From NCBI RefSeq assembly GCF_006715145.1, contig NZ_VFMR01000001.1:3534001-3598000 (forward strand): a stretch of DNA of 64,000 bases, read 5' to 3'. Positions 1-8,615 of this stretch are shown here, one piece after another (position 1 is the first letter of the stretch; each line of letters starts with the position of its first letter). Below the pieces are notes generated by a model, which was not told the DNA's origin, ran no database searches, and worked only from the letters and a program-made list of their open reading frames with translations. The translations under genes were made by a program, and so were the position numbers. The DNA is from Microbacterium sp. SLBN-146 (lineage in GTDB: Bacteria; Actinomycetota; Actinomycetes; Actinomycetales; Microbacteriaceae).

Positions 1-67
1 CGGAGCGGCCGGTCCTCGATGAGGTGCGACTGCCGCGCTTCGCGGGGCCGAGGCGGGCTCGCAACAC

Positions 68-583
68 TCATAGAGAGCCCTTCAAGCGCAGGTTCTTCTC
101 CTCGACCTGCGCCTCGAGGTCGCGGGCGTACGCCTCGACGGCATCGGCGAGCGCGGCATCCGACGTGCCCAGCATGCGGACGGCGAGAAGTCCCGCGTTC
201 TTCGCCCCGTTGATCGAGACGGTCGCGACGGGGATACCGGCGGGCATCTGCACGATGCTGAGGAGGGAATCGAGGCCGTCCAACGTCGAGAGCTGAACGG
301 GGACGCCGATGACGGGAAGCGCCGTGAGAGAGGCGAGCATGCCGGGAAGGTGTGCCGCGCCGCCCGCGCCGGCGACGATCGCGCGGATGCCGCGGCCTCG
401 TGCCTCGCGCCCGTAGCGCACGAGTTTGTCCACCGTGCGGTGGGCCGAGACGACCTCCACCTCGTGCGGAACCCCGAAGTCGGTGAGGATCTGGGACGCG
501 TCGCTCATGACGCGCCAATCGGAGTCGGAGCCCATGACGACGCCGACCAGGGGCGCGTCGGAGGAATGCAGCGGCCGGGTCAC
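68..583 (-). CDS. purE: 5-(carboxyamino)imidazole ribonucleotide mutase PurE
   Basis: A 171-residue class I PurE, which converts N5-CAIR to CAIR in cytosolic purine synthesis. The N-terminal [13 protein letters not shown] carries the SDSD motif of the family, followed by SAHRTVDKL and [11 protein letters not shown], both phosphate/substrate-binding loops of PurE. Length is normal for the single-domain enzyme. The start is GTG at 583; a TAGCCT box ends only 6 nt before it, so the gene is probably leaderless. It lies 76 nt downstream of purK on the same strand, so it may also be read through from purK. The product works directly after PurK. Confidence 0.96.
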   Translation of the reverse strand: MTRPLHSSDAPLVGVVMGSDSDWRVMSDASQILTDFGVPHEVEVVSAHRTVDKLVRYGREARGRGIRAIVAGAGGAAHLPGMLASLTALPVIGVPVQLSTLDGLDSLLSIVQMPAGIPVATVSINGAKNAGLLAVRMLGTSDAALADAVEAYARDLEAQVEEKNLRLKGSL

Positions 584-589
584 CCGACC

Positions 590-595
590 AGGCTA
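590..595 (-). promoter_or_regulatory. -10 box of leaderless purE promoter
   Basis: TAGCCT on the minus strand, 6 nt before the purE GTG. Position and sequence match the leaderless pattern repeated throughout the window. Confidence 0.6.
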
Positions 596-659
596 GAGCG
601 CGGGGCTGGAAGATCCCCGCAACGGCACGGCTCCGCGCCGAGTCGATGCGGCATCCGGA

Positions 660-1796
660 TCAGTCGAGGAAGTGGGATGCCGCGGCCCGTGCCTCGTACG
701 TGACGTCGTCAAGGTCGTCGCCGGCGACGTTCACGTGGCCGACCTTGCGGCCGGGGCGCGGCGCCTTGCCGTAGGTGTGGATCTTCGCCGTCGGATGCTC
801 GGTCATCGCGGAAGCGAACCGGTCGGCGAGTCCCCCCTCGACCGGTCCGCCGAGGATGTTGATCATGACCGTCCACGGAACGCGTGGCGACGGGTCGCCG
901 AGCGGAAGATCGGCGACGGCGCGCAGGTGCTGCTCGAACTGGCTCGTGACGGCGCCGTCCTGACTCCAATGTCCGCTGTTATGCGGGCGCATCGCGAGCT
1001 CGTTGACCAGCAGGCGCTCGTCGGTCGTCTCGAAGAGCTCGACCGCGAGCATCCCGGTCACGCCGAGTCCTTCCGCGATCGTCACGCCGATCTCGCGGGC
1101 GACCTCCGACAGGCGCTCGCCCGCGCGGGGGGCCGGGGCGAGGACTTCGGCGCAGACGCCTCCGCGCTGCACGGTCTCGACGACCGGGTAGGCGCGCACG
1201 TCCCCCGACGGTCGACGCGCCACCTGCTGCGCGAGCTCTCGCGAGAAGTCGACGAGTTCCTCCACGAGGAGCGCGCCGCCGCGGGCATCCTCCTCGAGGG
1301 CCGCGAACCAGTCCTGCGCCTCCGTCGCAGCCGCGACGACCCTGACGCCCTTCCCGTCGTACCCGCCCCGCGGGGTCTTCACGACGGCGCGACCGCCGTG
1401 CGAGTCGATGAAGTCCTGGAGCTCGGTGGCGTTGACGACGGCAGCCCAATCGGGCTGCGGCATCCCGAGTTCCTGCAGACGAGCACGCATGATGAGCTTG
1501 TCCTGGGCGATCGCGAGCGCATCCGGCCCGGGGTGCACGCGGACGCCAGCCTCAATGAGCTGTGCCAACACATCCTGCGGGACGTGTTCGTGGTCGAACG
1601 TGATGACGTCGACCGTCTCCGCGAAAGCCAGCACGGTGGCCGCGTCACGGTAATCCCCCACCGCCGTCGCGGCGAGGGCGGCCGACATCCCCTCTTCCTC
1701 CGCCAGCACGTGCAGCTCGATACCGAGCTCCACGGCGGGCGCGATCATCATGCGGGCAAGCTGCCCGCCACCGACGACTCCGACTCGCACTGTCAT
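660..1796 (-). CDS. purK: N5-carboxyaminoimidazole ribonucleotide synthase PurK
   Basis: A 378-residue ATP-grasp enzyme that makes N5-CAIR from AIR, bicarbonate and ATP, feeding PurE. It opens with VRVGVVGGGQLARMM, the glycine-rich PurK start, and contains VKTPRGGYDGKGV, the ATP-grasp loop, and NELAMRPHNSGHW near the C-terminus, both diagnostic of PurK. The open frame extends 15 codons upstream to 1841, but that extension runs into the palindromic repeat at 1826-1888 and precedes the conserved glycine-rich start, so ATG at 1796 is preferred. A GATGAT box lies 6 nt before it, a weak version of the leaderless -10. Confidence 0.95.
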   Translation of the reverse strand: MTVRVGVVGGGQLARMMIAPAVELGIELHVLAEEEGMSAALAATAVGDYRDAATVLAFAETVDVITFDHEHVPQDVLAQLIEAGVRVHPGPDALAIAQDKLIMRARLQELGMPQPDWAAVVNATELQDFIDSHGGRAVVKTPRGGYDGKGVRVVAAATEAQDWFAALEEDARGGALLVEELVDFSRELAQQVARRPSGDVRAYPVVETVQRGGVCAEVLAPAPRAGERLSEVAREIGVTIAEGLGVTGMLAVELFETTDERLLVNELAMRPHNSGHWSQDGAVTSQFEQHLRAVADLPLGDPSPRVPWTVMINILGGPVEGGLADRFASAMTEHPTAKIHTYGKAPRPGRKVGHVNVAGDDLDDVTYEARAAASHFLD

Positions 1797-1825
1797 GCGT
1801 CCATCATCCCAAACCTGACCCCCCT

Positions 1826-1888
1826 CGTTCACTTGTCTCAAAGGGCGAGGTTCGCCCGCGCCAGGCCGCCATTCAAGACAAGGGAACG
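1826..1888. repeat. ACTTGTC-family palindromic repeat, copy 1
   Basis: An imperfect inverted repeat between the PH-domain gene and purK. The outer arms are CGTTCACTTGTCT and AGACAAGGGAACG, with TCAAAGGGCGAGG following the left arm. The same words recur at 28465-28529, 62347-62407 and 62435-62491. No T-tract follows on either strand, so a plain intrinsic terminator is not obvious. Confidence 0.8.
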
Positions 1889-1895
1889 TGCGTCG

Positions 1896-2465
1896 CTAGG
1901 CGGGGAGGGGAGGCATCGGCGGCGTGCCGGGCGGCAGGGGCGGCTGCGCGTCGCGGTGCGCGAGGATCTGGTTCACCTCGACCTGATCCACGAGAGCTTC
2001 GTGGACGAGGCCGATGCTCGGGATGTTCCGCAGGCGCAGCGGCTCGTCGATGCCGTTCGTCAGGGTGAGCGTTCCTGCGCCCCACATCCGCTGGACGATG
2101 CCGCGGCGCACCTGGATCGAATAGCCGCGCACGTGCGTGAGTTCGCGCTTGCGGACTCCGAGGATGCCGGACCGCTCGATGACCCGCCGCGTCGTGATCG
2201 TGTAGACGTGGGACCACCACGCGAGGAACGGCAGGAGGACGAGCAGGAAGACGACGACGGCGGCTGCGGCGAGGAGCATCCAGTTCTCGAAAGGCGCAGG
2301 AAGGTTGCCGTAGAAGAAGCCCGTCGCGCCCGCCACGGCGATCAGCACGAGCGCTGACCAGAAGAGTCGGCGGGCGTGTCCGCGGAAGCGCGCGACACGC
2401 AACTCGGGCGTCGGCGCCCCGGGCGCCGGTGTCAGGGGGCGCCCGCCGTAGATCGGCTGCGTCAT
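1896..2465 (-). CDS. PH domain-containing membrane protein
   Basis: A 189-residue protein with two adjacent hydrophobic segments at about residues 32-80 (FWSALVLIAVAGATGFFYG and the alanine/valine-rich stretch ending VVVFLLVLLPFLAWW), followed by a bacterial PH (bPH2/DUF304-type) domain with YTITTRRVIERSGILG and VRRGIVQRMWGAGTLTL. The proline-rich C-terminus is probably disordered. The substrate is unknown; such proteins sit at the inner membrane. A similar gene neighbours birA in other actinobacteria. ATG at 2465 is preceded by CATGAT at 6 nt. Function beyond the fold cannot be assigned. Confidence 0.8.
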   Translation of the reverse strand: MTQPIYGGRPLTPAPGAPTPELRVARFRGHARRLFWSALVLIAVAGATGFFYGNLPAPFENWMLLAAAAVVVFLLVLLPFLAWWSHVYTITTRRVIERSGILGVRKRELTHVRGYSIQVRRGIVQRMWGAGTLTLTNGIDEPLRLRNIPSIGLVHEALVDQVEVNQILAHRDAQPPLPPGTPPMPPLPA

Positions 2466-2515
2466 GGTTCCATCATGGCGTGGAGCGGTCTCCGGCGACG
2501 CGCGCCACGTCGTAC

Positions 2516-3313
2516 TCAGCGCACGTGCACGACGTCGCCGGCAGAGACGGCGGTCTCGATCCCGAGGCTGTCGGCCACGACGAGGCGCCCGTCAGGGTCG
2601 ATCCGCTGCGCTCGTCCCGCGAGCTGCGATCCGTCGGGGAGCAGGACGACGACGTCCTGACCGAGCGTCGCGCAGAGCGCCTCGACCTCGGCGACGATGC
2701 CGGCCTGCGCAGCGTTGCCAATCGCGTCCGCGAGCGCCGTCAGGTGCTCGTCGAGCGCCGTGAGGTAGTCGGCCAAGAGGCGATCCTCGTCGCACTCCAG
2801 GCCGACGGCGGCGAACGACGTCGCTGTCGTGACAGGGAGGTCGACGCGCGGCATCCGCGTATTGACTCCGGTGCCGACGACGATCGCATCGGGATCTCCG
2901 GGGAGGACTTCCGCGAGGATGCCGCAGATCTTGCCGCCGTCGACGAGCACGTCGTTCGGCCACTTGAGTCGGGCCGTGTGGCCGGTGCCGACCAATTGCG
3001 CAGCGATCGCACGCGTCATCGCGGCCCCCGCGACGAGCGGGATCCAGCCGCGAGCGGCGTACGGGATGCGCGGAACGAGCACGAGCGTCGACACGGCGAG
3101 CGCCTCGCCGGGAGGCGCCGTCCAGGTGCGGTCGAGACGCCCCCGCCCCGCGCGCTGGTCCATCGTGAGGACGAGTGACAGATGGGGCCACTCGTCGGGG
3201 AGCTCGGTGGCATGCCGCACGACGTCGGCGTTCGTCGAGTCCGTCGCCTCGACGACCTGGACACGCGGACTGATCGCTGCGGCGAGGGGATACCCCTCTT
3301 CGGGAATCGACAT
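2516..3313 (-). CDS. birA: Biotin--[acetyl-CoA-carboxylase] ligase
   Basis: A 265-residue biotin protein ligase that attaches biotin via biotinyl-AMP to the lysine of carboxyl-carrier domains, here most plausibly the AMKM site of the alpha subunit encoded at 10827-12608. Motifs are VVEATDSTNADV, DQRAGRGRLDRTW (biotin/ATP loop), and KWPNDVLVDGGKICGILAE. There is no N-terminal DNA-binding domain, so it is a class I ligase and not a repressor. A small C-terminal SH3-like domain ends the protein. ATG at 3313 is chosen over an upstream in-frame start at 3373 because a TAGCGT box lies 7 nt before 3313. It diverges from the carboxylase beta gene. Confidence 0.95.
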   Translation of the reverse strand: MSIPEEGYPLAAAISPRVQVVEATDSTNADVVRHATELPDEWPHLSLVLTMDQRAGRGRLDRTWTAPPGEALAVSTLVLVPRIPYAARGWIPLVAGAAMTRAIAAQLVGTGHTARLKWPNDVLVDGGKICGILAEVLPGDPDAIVVGTGVNTRMPRVDLPVTTATSFAAVGLECDEDRLLADYLTALDEHLTALADAIGNAAQAGIVAEVEALCATLGQDVVVLLPDGSQLAGRAQRIDPDGRLVVADSLGIETAVSAGDVVHVR

Positions 3314-3320
3314 GCACGCC

Positions 3321-3326
3321 ACGCTA
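3321..3326 (-). promoter_or_regulatory. -10 box of leaderless birA promoter
   Basis: TAGCGT on the minus strand, 7 nt before the birA ATG. It lies back to back with the carboxylase beta promoter at 3435-3440. Confidence 0.6.
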
Positions 3327-3434
3327 CCCGGATGGCGTCGCGGCACGCAGAGGTGCAGCGTGGCACACGGCACCGAACAGCGGATGACACGGCTCGTTGT
3401 GCGAACCCTCCAACCGCCTGGCGACCGGCGTCGA

Positions 3435-3440
3435 TAGGGT
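3435..3440 (+). promoter_or_regulatory. -10 box of leaderless carboxylase-beta promoter
   Basis: TAGGGT ending 7 nt before GTG at 3448. Confidence 0.6.
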
Positions 3441-3447
3441 GGAATCC

Positions 3448-5037
3448 GTGACCGACCAGCCCGATCTCTTCACGACCGCCGGCAAGATCGCCGATCTGCG
3501 CGCCCGATACCAGGAAGCCGTCCTCGATGCCGAGGCGGTCGCGCAGCAGAAGCAGCACGCGAAGGGCAAGGGCACGGCGCGCGAGCGCATCGAGTTGCTC
3601 GTCGACCCTGGCAGCTTCGTCGAGCTCGACGAATACGTGCGGCACCGCACGACCGCCTTCGGGATGGATCGCTCGCGCCCCTACGGCGACTCGGTCGTCA
3701 CCGGCGTGGGAACGATCCACGGCCGGACGGTCGCGGTCTACGCCCAGGACTTCTCCACGTTCGGGGGTTCGCTCGGCGAGGTGGCCGGCGACAAGATCAT
3801 CAAGGTCATGGAGTTCGCGATGCGCAGCGGCATCCCCATCGTGGGCATGCTCGACTCCGGTGGCGCGCGCATCCAGGAGGGCGTCGTCGCCCTCGGCAAG
3901 TACGGCGAGATCTTCCGCCTCAACACGGCGGCATCCGGTGTCATCCCTCAGATCTCGATCATCATGGGCCCCGCAGCCGGGGGCGCCGTCTACTCCCCCG
4001 CTCTCACCGACTTCGTCGTCATGGTCGACAAGACGAGCCAGATGTTCGTCACGGGTCCCGACGTCATCAAGACGGTCACGGGCGAAGACGTCGGCATGGA
4101 GGAACTCGGCGGAGCGCACACCCACAACACCCGGTCGGGCGTCGCCCATTACCTCGCCGAGGACGAGGACGACGCGATCGACTACGTGCGTACGCTTCTC
4201 GGCTTCCTCCCCGACAACAACATGTCGGAGATCCCTGCCTACGAGGCGGGTTTCGAGTTCGAGACGACGGATGCCGATCGTGCCCTCAACACCGTCATCC
4301 CCGACTCACCCAATCAGCCCTACGACATCCACGACGTCATCCGGCGGATCGTGGACTCGGAGGAGTTCCTCGAGGTCCAGCCGCTCTTCGCACCCAACAT
4401 CGTCATCGGCTTCGGTCGCATCGAAGGACGCAGCGTCGGCATCATCGCCAATCAGCCGTCGCAGATGGCGGGAACCCTCAACATCGAGGCGGGCGAGAAG
4501 GCGAGCCGGTTCGTGCGCTTCTGCGACGCGTTCTCGATCCCGATCGTCACTCTCGTCGACGTGCCGGGCTACCTCCCCGGCACGGATCAGGAGTGGACGG
4601 GCGTGATCCGTCGCGGTGCCAAACTCCTCTACGCGTATGCCGAGGCGACCGTCCCCCTCGTGACGGTGATCCTGCGCAAGGCCTACGGCGGCGCCTACAT
4701 CGTGATGGGGTCGAAGCAGCTCGGCGCCGACATCAATCTCGCGTGGCCGACGGCGGAGATCGCCGTCATGGGCGGTCAGGGCGCCGTCAACATCCTGTAC
4801 CGCGGAGAGATCAAGAAGGCCGAAGAGGCCGGCGAAGACGTCGCCGCCGTCCGGCAGCGCCTCGCGAACGAGTACACGTACAACGTCGCCTCGCCCTTCC
4901 TCGCCGCGGAGCGGGGAGAGCTCGACGGCATCATCGAGCCCGCGCAGACGCGGGTCTCCATCGCGAAGGCCTTGCGCGCCCTGCGCGGCAAGCGCGCGGC
5001 GATGCCGCCGAAGAAGCATGGGAACATCCCGCTGTGA
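3448..5037 (+). CDS. Acyl-CoA carboxylase beta subunit (AccD5/PccB type)
   Basis: A 529-residue carboxyltransferase subunit that transfers the carboxyl group from carboxybiotin to acetyl-CoA and/or propionyl-CoA. It has two crotonase-like halves. Visible motifs include the oxyanion loops GGSLGEV and [27 protein letters not shown], and in the second half [14 protein letters not shown] and [17 protein letters not shown]. It forms the holoenzyme with the epsilon subunit encoded directly downstream and the biotinylated alpha subunit at 10827. GTG at 3448 is chosen because a TAGGGT -10 lies 7 nt upstream; in-frame starts at 3397 and 3439 lie before or inside that box. Substrate range cannot be decided from sequence by eye. 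Confidence 0.94.
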   Translation: MTDQPDLFTTAGKIADLRARYQEAVLDAEAVAQQKQHAKGKGTARERIELLVDPGSFVELDEYVRHRTTAFGMDRSRPYGDSVVTGVGTIHGRTVAVYAQDFSTFGGSLGEVAGDKIIKVMEFAMRSGIPIVGMLDSGGARIQEGVVALGKYGEIFRLNTAASGVIPQISIIMGPAAGGAVYSPALTDFVVMVDKTSQMFVTGPDVIKTVTGEDVGMEELGGAHTHNTRSGVAHYLAEDEDDAIDYVRTLLGFLPDNNMSEIPAYEAGFEFETTDADRALNTVIPDSPNQPYDIHDVIRRIVDSEEFLEVQPLFAPNIVIGFGRIEGRSVGIIANQPSQMAGTLNIEAGEKASRFVRFCDAFSIPIVTLVDVPGYLPGTDQEWTGVIRRGAKLLYAYAEATVPLVTVILRKAYGGAYIVMGSKQLGADINLAWPTAEIAVMGGQGAVNILYRGEIKKAEEAGEDVAAVRQRLANEYTYNVASPFLAAERGELDGIIEPAQTRVSIAKALRALRGKRAAMPPKKHGNIPL

Positions 5038-5255
5038 GCGCGGCTCAGGACGAGACCGTCGCCGTCGAGGTGCGTCGGGGCGACCCGACTCCGGAAGAGC
5101 TTGCGGCTCTCGTCGCCGTCGTCACCGAGGCATACGAGCGCGAGGCCGAGACGGCCGTGGTCGATGAGACGCGCAGGCCCTCCGCGTGGTCGCGCTCGCA
5201 GCGCGCACTCCGCACACCGCTGCGCCGTGACATCGGCTGGAGCCCCTGGGCTTGA
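5034..5255 (+). CDS. accE: Acyl-CoA carboxylase epsilon subunit
   Basis: A 73-residue protein overlapping the beta-subunit stop by GTGA, so it is translationally coupled. It has the actinobacterial epsilon layout: a short beta strand [20 protein letters not shown], a variable charged middle, and the C-terminal [19 protein letters not shown] that resembles the conserved RLRxPLxPGxGxW tail. The epsilon subunit stimulates and stabilises the alpha/beta carboxylase complex. It is easily missed because of its size and because a longer frame starts inside the beta gene. The last bases of the gene enter the 14-bp tandem repeat. Confidence 0.85.
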   Translation: MSAAQDETVAVEVRRGDPTPEELAALVAVVTEAYEREAETAVVDETRRPSAWSRSQRALRTPLRRDIGWSPWA

Positions 5256-5304
5256 CACCACCGGCTTGACACCACCGGCCGGACGCCACCGGCCCGACAT
5301 CACC
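5249..5304. repeat. Four tandem copies of a 14-bp unit
   Basis: Units GGCTTGACACCACC (5249-5262 and 5263-5276, identical), GGCCGGACGCCACC (5277-5290) and GGCCCGACATCACC (5291-5304). The array starts inside the last codons of accE and runs into the gap. Confidence 0.9.
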
Positions 5305-5453
5305 GCGCTTGTCCCCCGAAATACCTACAGACAAACGTCGGCGGTGCGCCCAGACTGAGTCCGCTGGAACGCAATCTGCGCTCGGCTGACCTGTCGTCTT
5401 CGCAGACGACCCAGGCTCAGCTGCGCGAGCGGTTTTCGGGTAACTGCTCGCCT

Positions 5454-5486
5454 GGCGAGGGGCGGGCGGCTTCGCCGCCCCTCGCC
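5454..5486. terminator. Hairpin, candidate bidirectional terminator
   Basis: Arms GGCGAGGGGCGG and CCGCCCCTCGCC pair perfectly over 12 bp with a 9-nt loop. It lies between convergent genes. The T-tract is weak. Confidence 0.5.
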
Positions 5487-5500
5487 TCCTTCTCTCGTTC

Positions 5501-5542
5501 GCTCCCCGACCCGGTATCCCCTCCCCCGCCGGGCCGGGGAGC
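5501..5542. terminator. Second hairpin between convergent genes
   Basis: Arms GCTCCCCGACCCGG and CCGGGCCGGGGAGC pair over 14 bp with one mismatch and a 14-nt loop. It lies 15 nt from the stop of the minus-strand operon, so it is placed to terminate that operon. Confidence 0.5.
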
Positions 5543-5556
5543 GAGACGCACCCCGG

Positions 5557-6591
5557 TTACGGGTGCTGTATCTCCGACCACAGGTCGACGGCGTCCTCGT
5601 CGCTGAGTCCCTGATCCGAACCGGAGCGCCCCACGACCGTCACGGCGATGCTCTCGTGCGGCGATGTGCGGATGTAGAGGCGATCGGATGCCGCATTGCG
5701 CAGCGTTTCGGCGAGCTGATGGCGGATCACGGCGAGCGAGTCCTCGTCGAGGCCGTCGAGCCCTCCTTCATCGAGAACCGTGACGGATGCCCCGCGCCGG
5801 CGCGCACGCTCGAGTTCGGCCCGAACGTCGTCGTCGAGGAGCCGAGGCCCGCGGAGCTCGTCGCGCAGACGCCCTTCCGCCAGACGCGCCTCGAGCCGGT
5901 CGTCGACGTCGAGAAGTCCGCCCGTCGCGACGACCCGCGCGAGGACGGGCCCCGCCACCGCGAGCGCCTGCTGCACCTGGACGCGACGCTCGCGCTGACG
6001 CACGAGCTGCGACGCCTGCCAGGCCGACGCCGCGCGCTGCAGCTGGGCCAGCTGGGCCGTGTCCCTGGCAGCGCGGTCGAGGGAGTATCGGACCAGATTC
6101 GCGACGATGACCCACACGACCGATCCGACGAGACCCAGCGCGAGCGCGGGGCCGGGACCCATGAAGATCATCGATTCCACCGCCAGGATCGCCAGGCCGA
6201 TCCATCCGATCCACGGTCTCCGCCGAACGACCACGACGACCATCAGCGCGCCGATCCCCCCGAGGTACCACGTCGCGAATGTCGCCGTGCGCCATTCTTC
6301 GCCGACGCCGATCGCGAGCGCGAGCGGAACGAGGGCGGCGTTTCCGAGGGCGAGAAGAGCGACCCACATGGGCAGCTTGTCGGATCGCTGGCCCGGCGCG
6401 TCGGGCGGACGAGCGTCAGGTCGTCGACGCGGACGCCAGAAGATGCACAGCAGCGTCGTGAACTGATAGAAGACGAAGGCCGCGTAGATGAGCGTCGGCT
6501 GGGGCACGGGCTCGGTGATGACGAGTGCGCGTGCCGACAGATACACCGTGAAGGCGGCCGCGAGAGCGGCGAGGATGTTCCGGACGCTCAC
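5557..6591 (-). CDS. Membrane protein with degenerate histidine-kinase-like C-terminus
   Basis: A 344-residue protein, third gene of a minus-strand operon after a response regulator and a sensor kinase; its GTG start overlaps the kinase stop (GTGA). The N-terminal half has about five or six hydrophobic segments, then a basic, coiled-coil-like stretch (QRAASAWQASQLVRQRERR). The C-terminal part (HQLAETLRNAASDRLYIRT, SIAVTVVGRSG) resembles the end of a NarX/DesK-like kinase, but I see no HisKA_3 H-box, no N-box asparagine and no DxGxG box. It may be a pseudokinase or an accessory sensor for the kinase next door. Family not identified with certainty. Confidence 0.6.
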   Translation of the reverse strand: MSVRNILAALAAAFTVYLSARALVITEPVPQPTLIYAAFVFYQFTTLLCIFWRPRRRPDARPPDAPGQRSDKLPMWVALLALGNAALVPLALAIGVGEEWRTATFATWYLGGIGALMVVVVVRRRPWIGWIGLAILAVESMIFMGPGPALALGLVGSVVWVIVANLVRYSLDRAARDTAQLAQLQRAASAWQASQLVRQRERRVQVQQALAVAGPVLARVVATGGLLDVDDRLEARLAEGRLRDELRGPRLLDDDVRAELERARRRGASVTVLDEGGLDGLDEDSLAVIRHQLAETLRNAASDRLYIRTSPHESIAVTVVGRSGSDQGLSDEDAVDLWSEIQHP

Positions 6592-7916
6592 GATGCATCC
6601 TCCTCAGGGCCCGCGACGACGTCACCCTCGGCCGCCGCAGGTGAGACGTCGCCATCGAAGGGTGCCGTGCGCCGTGCGGCAGCCGCGGGCCACTCCAGCA
6701 CGACGACGGTTCCCGCCTTGCTGGAGCGGAGGTCGGCTGTGCCACCCACGGCAGCGACACGCGCGATGATCGAACCGCGGATGCCCAGGCGATCGTCGGG
6801 GACGCCGGCGAGGTCGAAGCCCTCGCCCGCATCGCGGACCTCGATGCGCACGCGGCGCTCATCGCCGTCGACGAGGATCGACAGGCCTCGCCCGCCCGCA
6901 TGCTGAACGGCGTTCGCGATCGCCTGCGTGGCGGCGAGCACGAGCGCTCGTGCGACGCGTCCGGGCACCGAGGGCGCTTCGGGCGACACCTGCCGCTGAA
7001 TCGCGACGTGGACACCGACCTCGCGGGCGGCAGCCTGGATGTCGTCCGCGACTCCGGCAGGGCTCCGCGGTGCGTCGCTCCCTTCCCGGGCGTCCTGCTC
7101 GGCATTGGCGAGCCGCGTGAGGGCTTCGCGAGCCATGCCGACGGCGAGCGTCCGGGCACGCGGGGTGTCGGCGCGCTCGGCTGCGATGAGCGCGGCGAGC
7201 ACGCTGTCATGCATGAGCGCCGCGACGGCGACCCGCTCCTTCTCGGCAGCATCCGCCGCCGCTGCCCGCGCGTACGAGTCCACCGCCTGCGCGCGCGCTT
7301 CGTCGACACCCACCGCGATCGAGCGCAAGACCCAACCGAGCGACAGCAGGACGCCGCCGAGGATGAGCGCGAACGACACGTCCACGAGCACCGCGTACAG
7401 CACGGCTCCCTCGAAGCCGCCCTGCACGAGGCGGACGACTCCGAAGAGAAGAGGGGCGAGGACGGTCCAGACGATCTGGAGAGGCAGCGTGAAAGCGAGG
7501 ACCGCCGCAAGGGTGGCGATGTTGACGAGGTACCAGATCCATGGCGCCTCCGTCGCCGGGAGCGTCGAGCCCACCGAGGCGAGAGGCCACACCGCGAGGC
7601 TCACGACGTACACCACCGCGAACGTCCCCGCTCCGAGCTTGACTCCGCGCCCGAGCAGGCATGTCGTGATCATGAGGATGAGCGTCCCGAAGACCGCGAT
7701 GAGCAGGACGTCCTGCCAGCCGCGGAGCTCCTCCCGCTGACCCAACGCCGACACGAGCGCCTGCGCTCCGAGGATCGTCGAGCCGATCCCCGAGGAGACG
7801 GAGATGATCCTCTCGACACGCTGGCGTGTGAAGGCGCCGATCCCCGCGGTCGCCTCTCGCGAATGCGGGATGTGGCCCCACGCGTCGTCGATGATCGACG
7901 AGGGACCGCTCGCCAT
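6588..7916 (-). CDS. Sensor histidine kinase, NarL-partner type
   Basis: A 442-residue membrane kinase. Several hydrophobic segments fill roughly residues 40-215, followed by a HisKA_3-like helix with KERVAVAALMHDSVLAAL, whose HD is the likely phosphorylation site. An HATPase domain follows with AIANAVQHAGG (N-box), RDAGEGFD (G1) and LGIRGSIIARVAAVGG (G2). The N-box glutamate seen in most kinases is glutamine here. The C-terminal tail is acidic and probably disordered. It is coupled to the upstream response regulator (ATG at 7916 in a TGATG overlap; GTG at 7919 is an alternative start) and to the downstream membrane protein. The signal is unknown. Confidence 0.85.
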   Translation of the reverse strand: MASGPSSIIDDAWGHIPHSREATAGIGAFTRQRVERIISVSSGIGSTILGAQALVSALGQREELRGWQDVLLIAVFGTLILMITTCLLGRGVKLGAGTFAVVYVVSLAVWPLASVGSTLPATEAPWIWYLVNIATLAAVLAFTLPLQIVWTVLAPLLFGVVRLVQGGFEGAVLYAVLVDVSFALILGGVLLSLGWVLRSIAVGVDEARAQAVDSYARAAAADAAEKERVAVAALMHDSVLAALIAAERADTPRARTLAVGMAREALTRLANAEQDAREGSDAPRSPAGVADDIQAAAREVGVHVAIQRQVSPEAPSVPGRVARALVLAATQAIANAVQHAGGRGLSILVDGDERRVRIEVRDAGEGFDLAGVPDDRLGIRGSIIARVAAVGGTADLRSSKAGTVVVLEWPAAAARRTAPFDGDVSPAAAEGDVVAGPEEDAS

Positions 7917-8602
7917 CACCGCGGGCGCCCCGCGGACGGGGCCGAGGGCGGCTGCTCGGGCGAATCCGCGAGGATCCCGTCCTCCATCGCGCGCCGGAGG
8001 AGGTCGACCTTCGTCGGCGCTGGACGCCCGACCTCGACGTACTTGATCCGCACGCGTGTGATGTTCTCTTTCGCCGTCGAGTACGCCACGCCCAGACGAT
8101 CGGCGACGACCTTGAGGGGAAGTCCCGCCGCGTACAACCGCAGCACATCGCGTTCACGCGCAGACAGCTGCGCGTCGGCGAAAGCGCGATCCCCTTCGAC
8201 GGCGCTGGCCCATTCGACATTGTTGAGGGGTTCACCGAGCGCGACCGTTCGGATCGCGGCGATGACGTCATCGATCCGAGACGACTTGCTCACGACGCCG
8301 GCTGCCCCTGCCGCGAGCGCCTCGCGGACGGCAGCGGGCCGGTCCGCAACCGAGTGGATGATGACGCTCGAGCCGTCACGGATGAGCTTCGTGACGTTCT
8401 CGGTGACGGTCGTGCCGTCGCCGAGAGTCAAGTCGAGCACGACGACGTCGGCGGGCGGCGCGGTGCTGAACGCCCGCCAGTTGAGGTATTCGGTGACGCT
8501 CGATCCCGAGAAGACGACGTCCTTCGTCGCGGCGCGTGCGCAAGCGGCCTCGAGGCCCAGCCGAACGGACTCGTGGTCGTCGATGAGTGCGACGCGCGTC
8601 AT
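7916..8602 (-). CDS. LuxR/NarL-family response regulator
   Basis: A 228-residue regulator with a receiver domain followed by a LuxR helix-turn-helix. The acidic pair is in VALIDDHESVRLG, the phosphoacceptor is Asp57 in VVVLDLTLGDG, and the conserved lysine is in GVVSKSS. The HTH is around LSARERDVLRLYAAG and VADRLGVAYSTAKENI. It is the first gene of the operon with the kinase and the kinase-like protein. The start at 8602 is supported by a TAGAGT box 7 nt upstream. Targets are unknown. Confidence 0.92.
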   Translation of the reverse strand: MTRVALIDDHESVRLGLEAACARAATKDVVFSGSSVTEYLNWRAFSTAPPADVVVLDLTLGDGTTVTENVTKLIRDGSSVIIHSVADRPAAVREALAAGAAGVVSKSSRIDDVIAAIRTVALGEPLNNVEWASAVEGDRAFADAQLSARERDVLRLYAAGLPLKVVADRLGVAYSTAKENITRVRIKYVEVGRPAPTKVDLLRRAMEDGILADSPEQPPSAPSAGRPR

Positions 8603-8609
8603 TGCACCC

Positions 8610-8615
8610 ACTCTA
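8610..8615 (-). promoter_or_regulatory. -10 box of leaderless response-regulator promoter
   Basis: TAGAGT on the minus strand, 7 nt before ATG at 8602. Its first three bases are the TAG stop codon of the upstream methyltransferase gene, so one sequence serves both roles. Confidence 0.6.

Larger units (their letters stand above)
5256..5556. other. Convergent intergenic gap accE / kinase-like gene
   Basis: A 301-nt gap without a plausible gene. It holds the tail of the 14-bp tandem array, a loose CTTGTC...GACAA inverted pair at about 5308-5335, and two strong hairpins at 5454-5486 and 5501-5542. Confidence 0.7.

Noticed and set aside
1..67. Possible gene end or promoter at the window start
   Set aside because: Too short to judge; only the 3-prime flank of purE with no clear hairpin.
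672..2357. Long open frame on the plus strand opposite purK and the PH-domain gene
   Set aside because: It is antisense to two well-supported genes, has arginine/aspartate-rich low-information sequence and no recognisable motif; typical shadow frame of GC-rich DNA.
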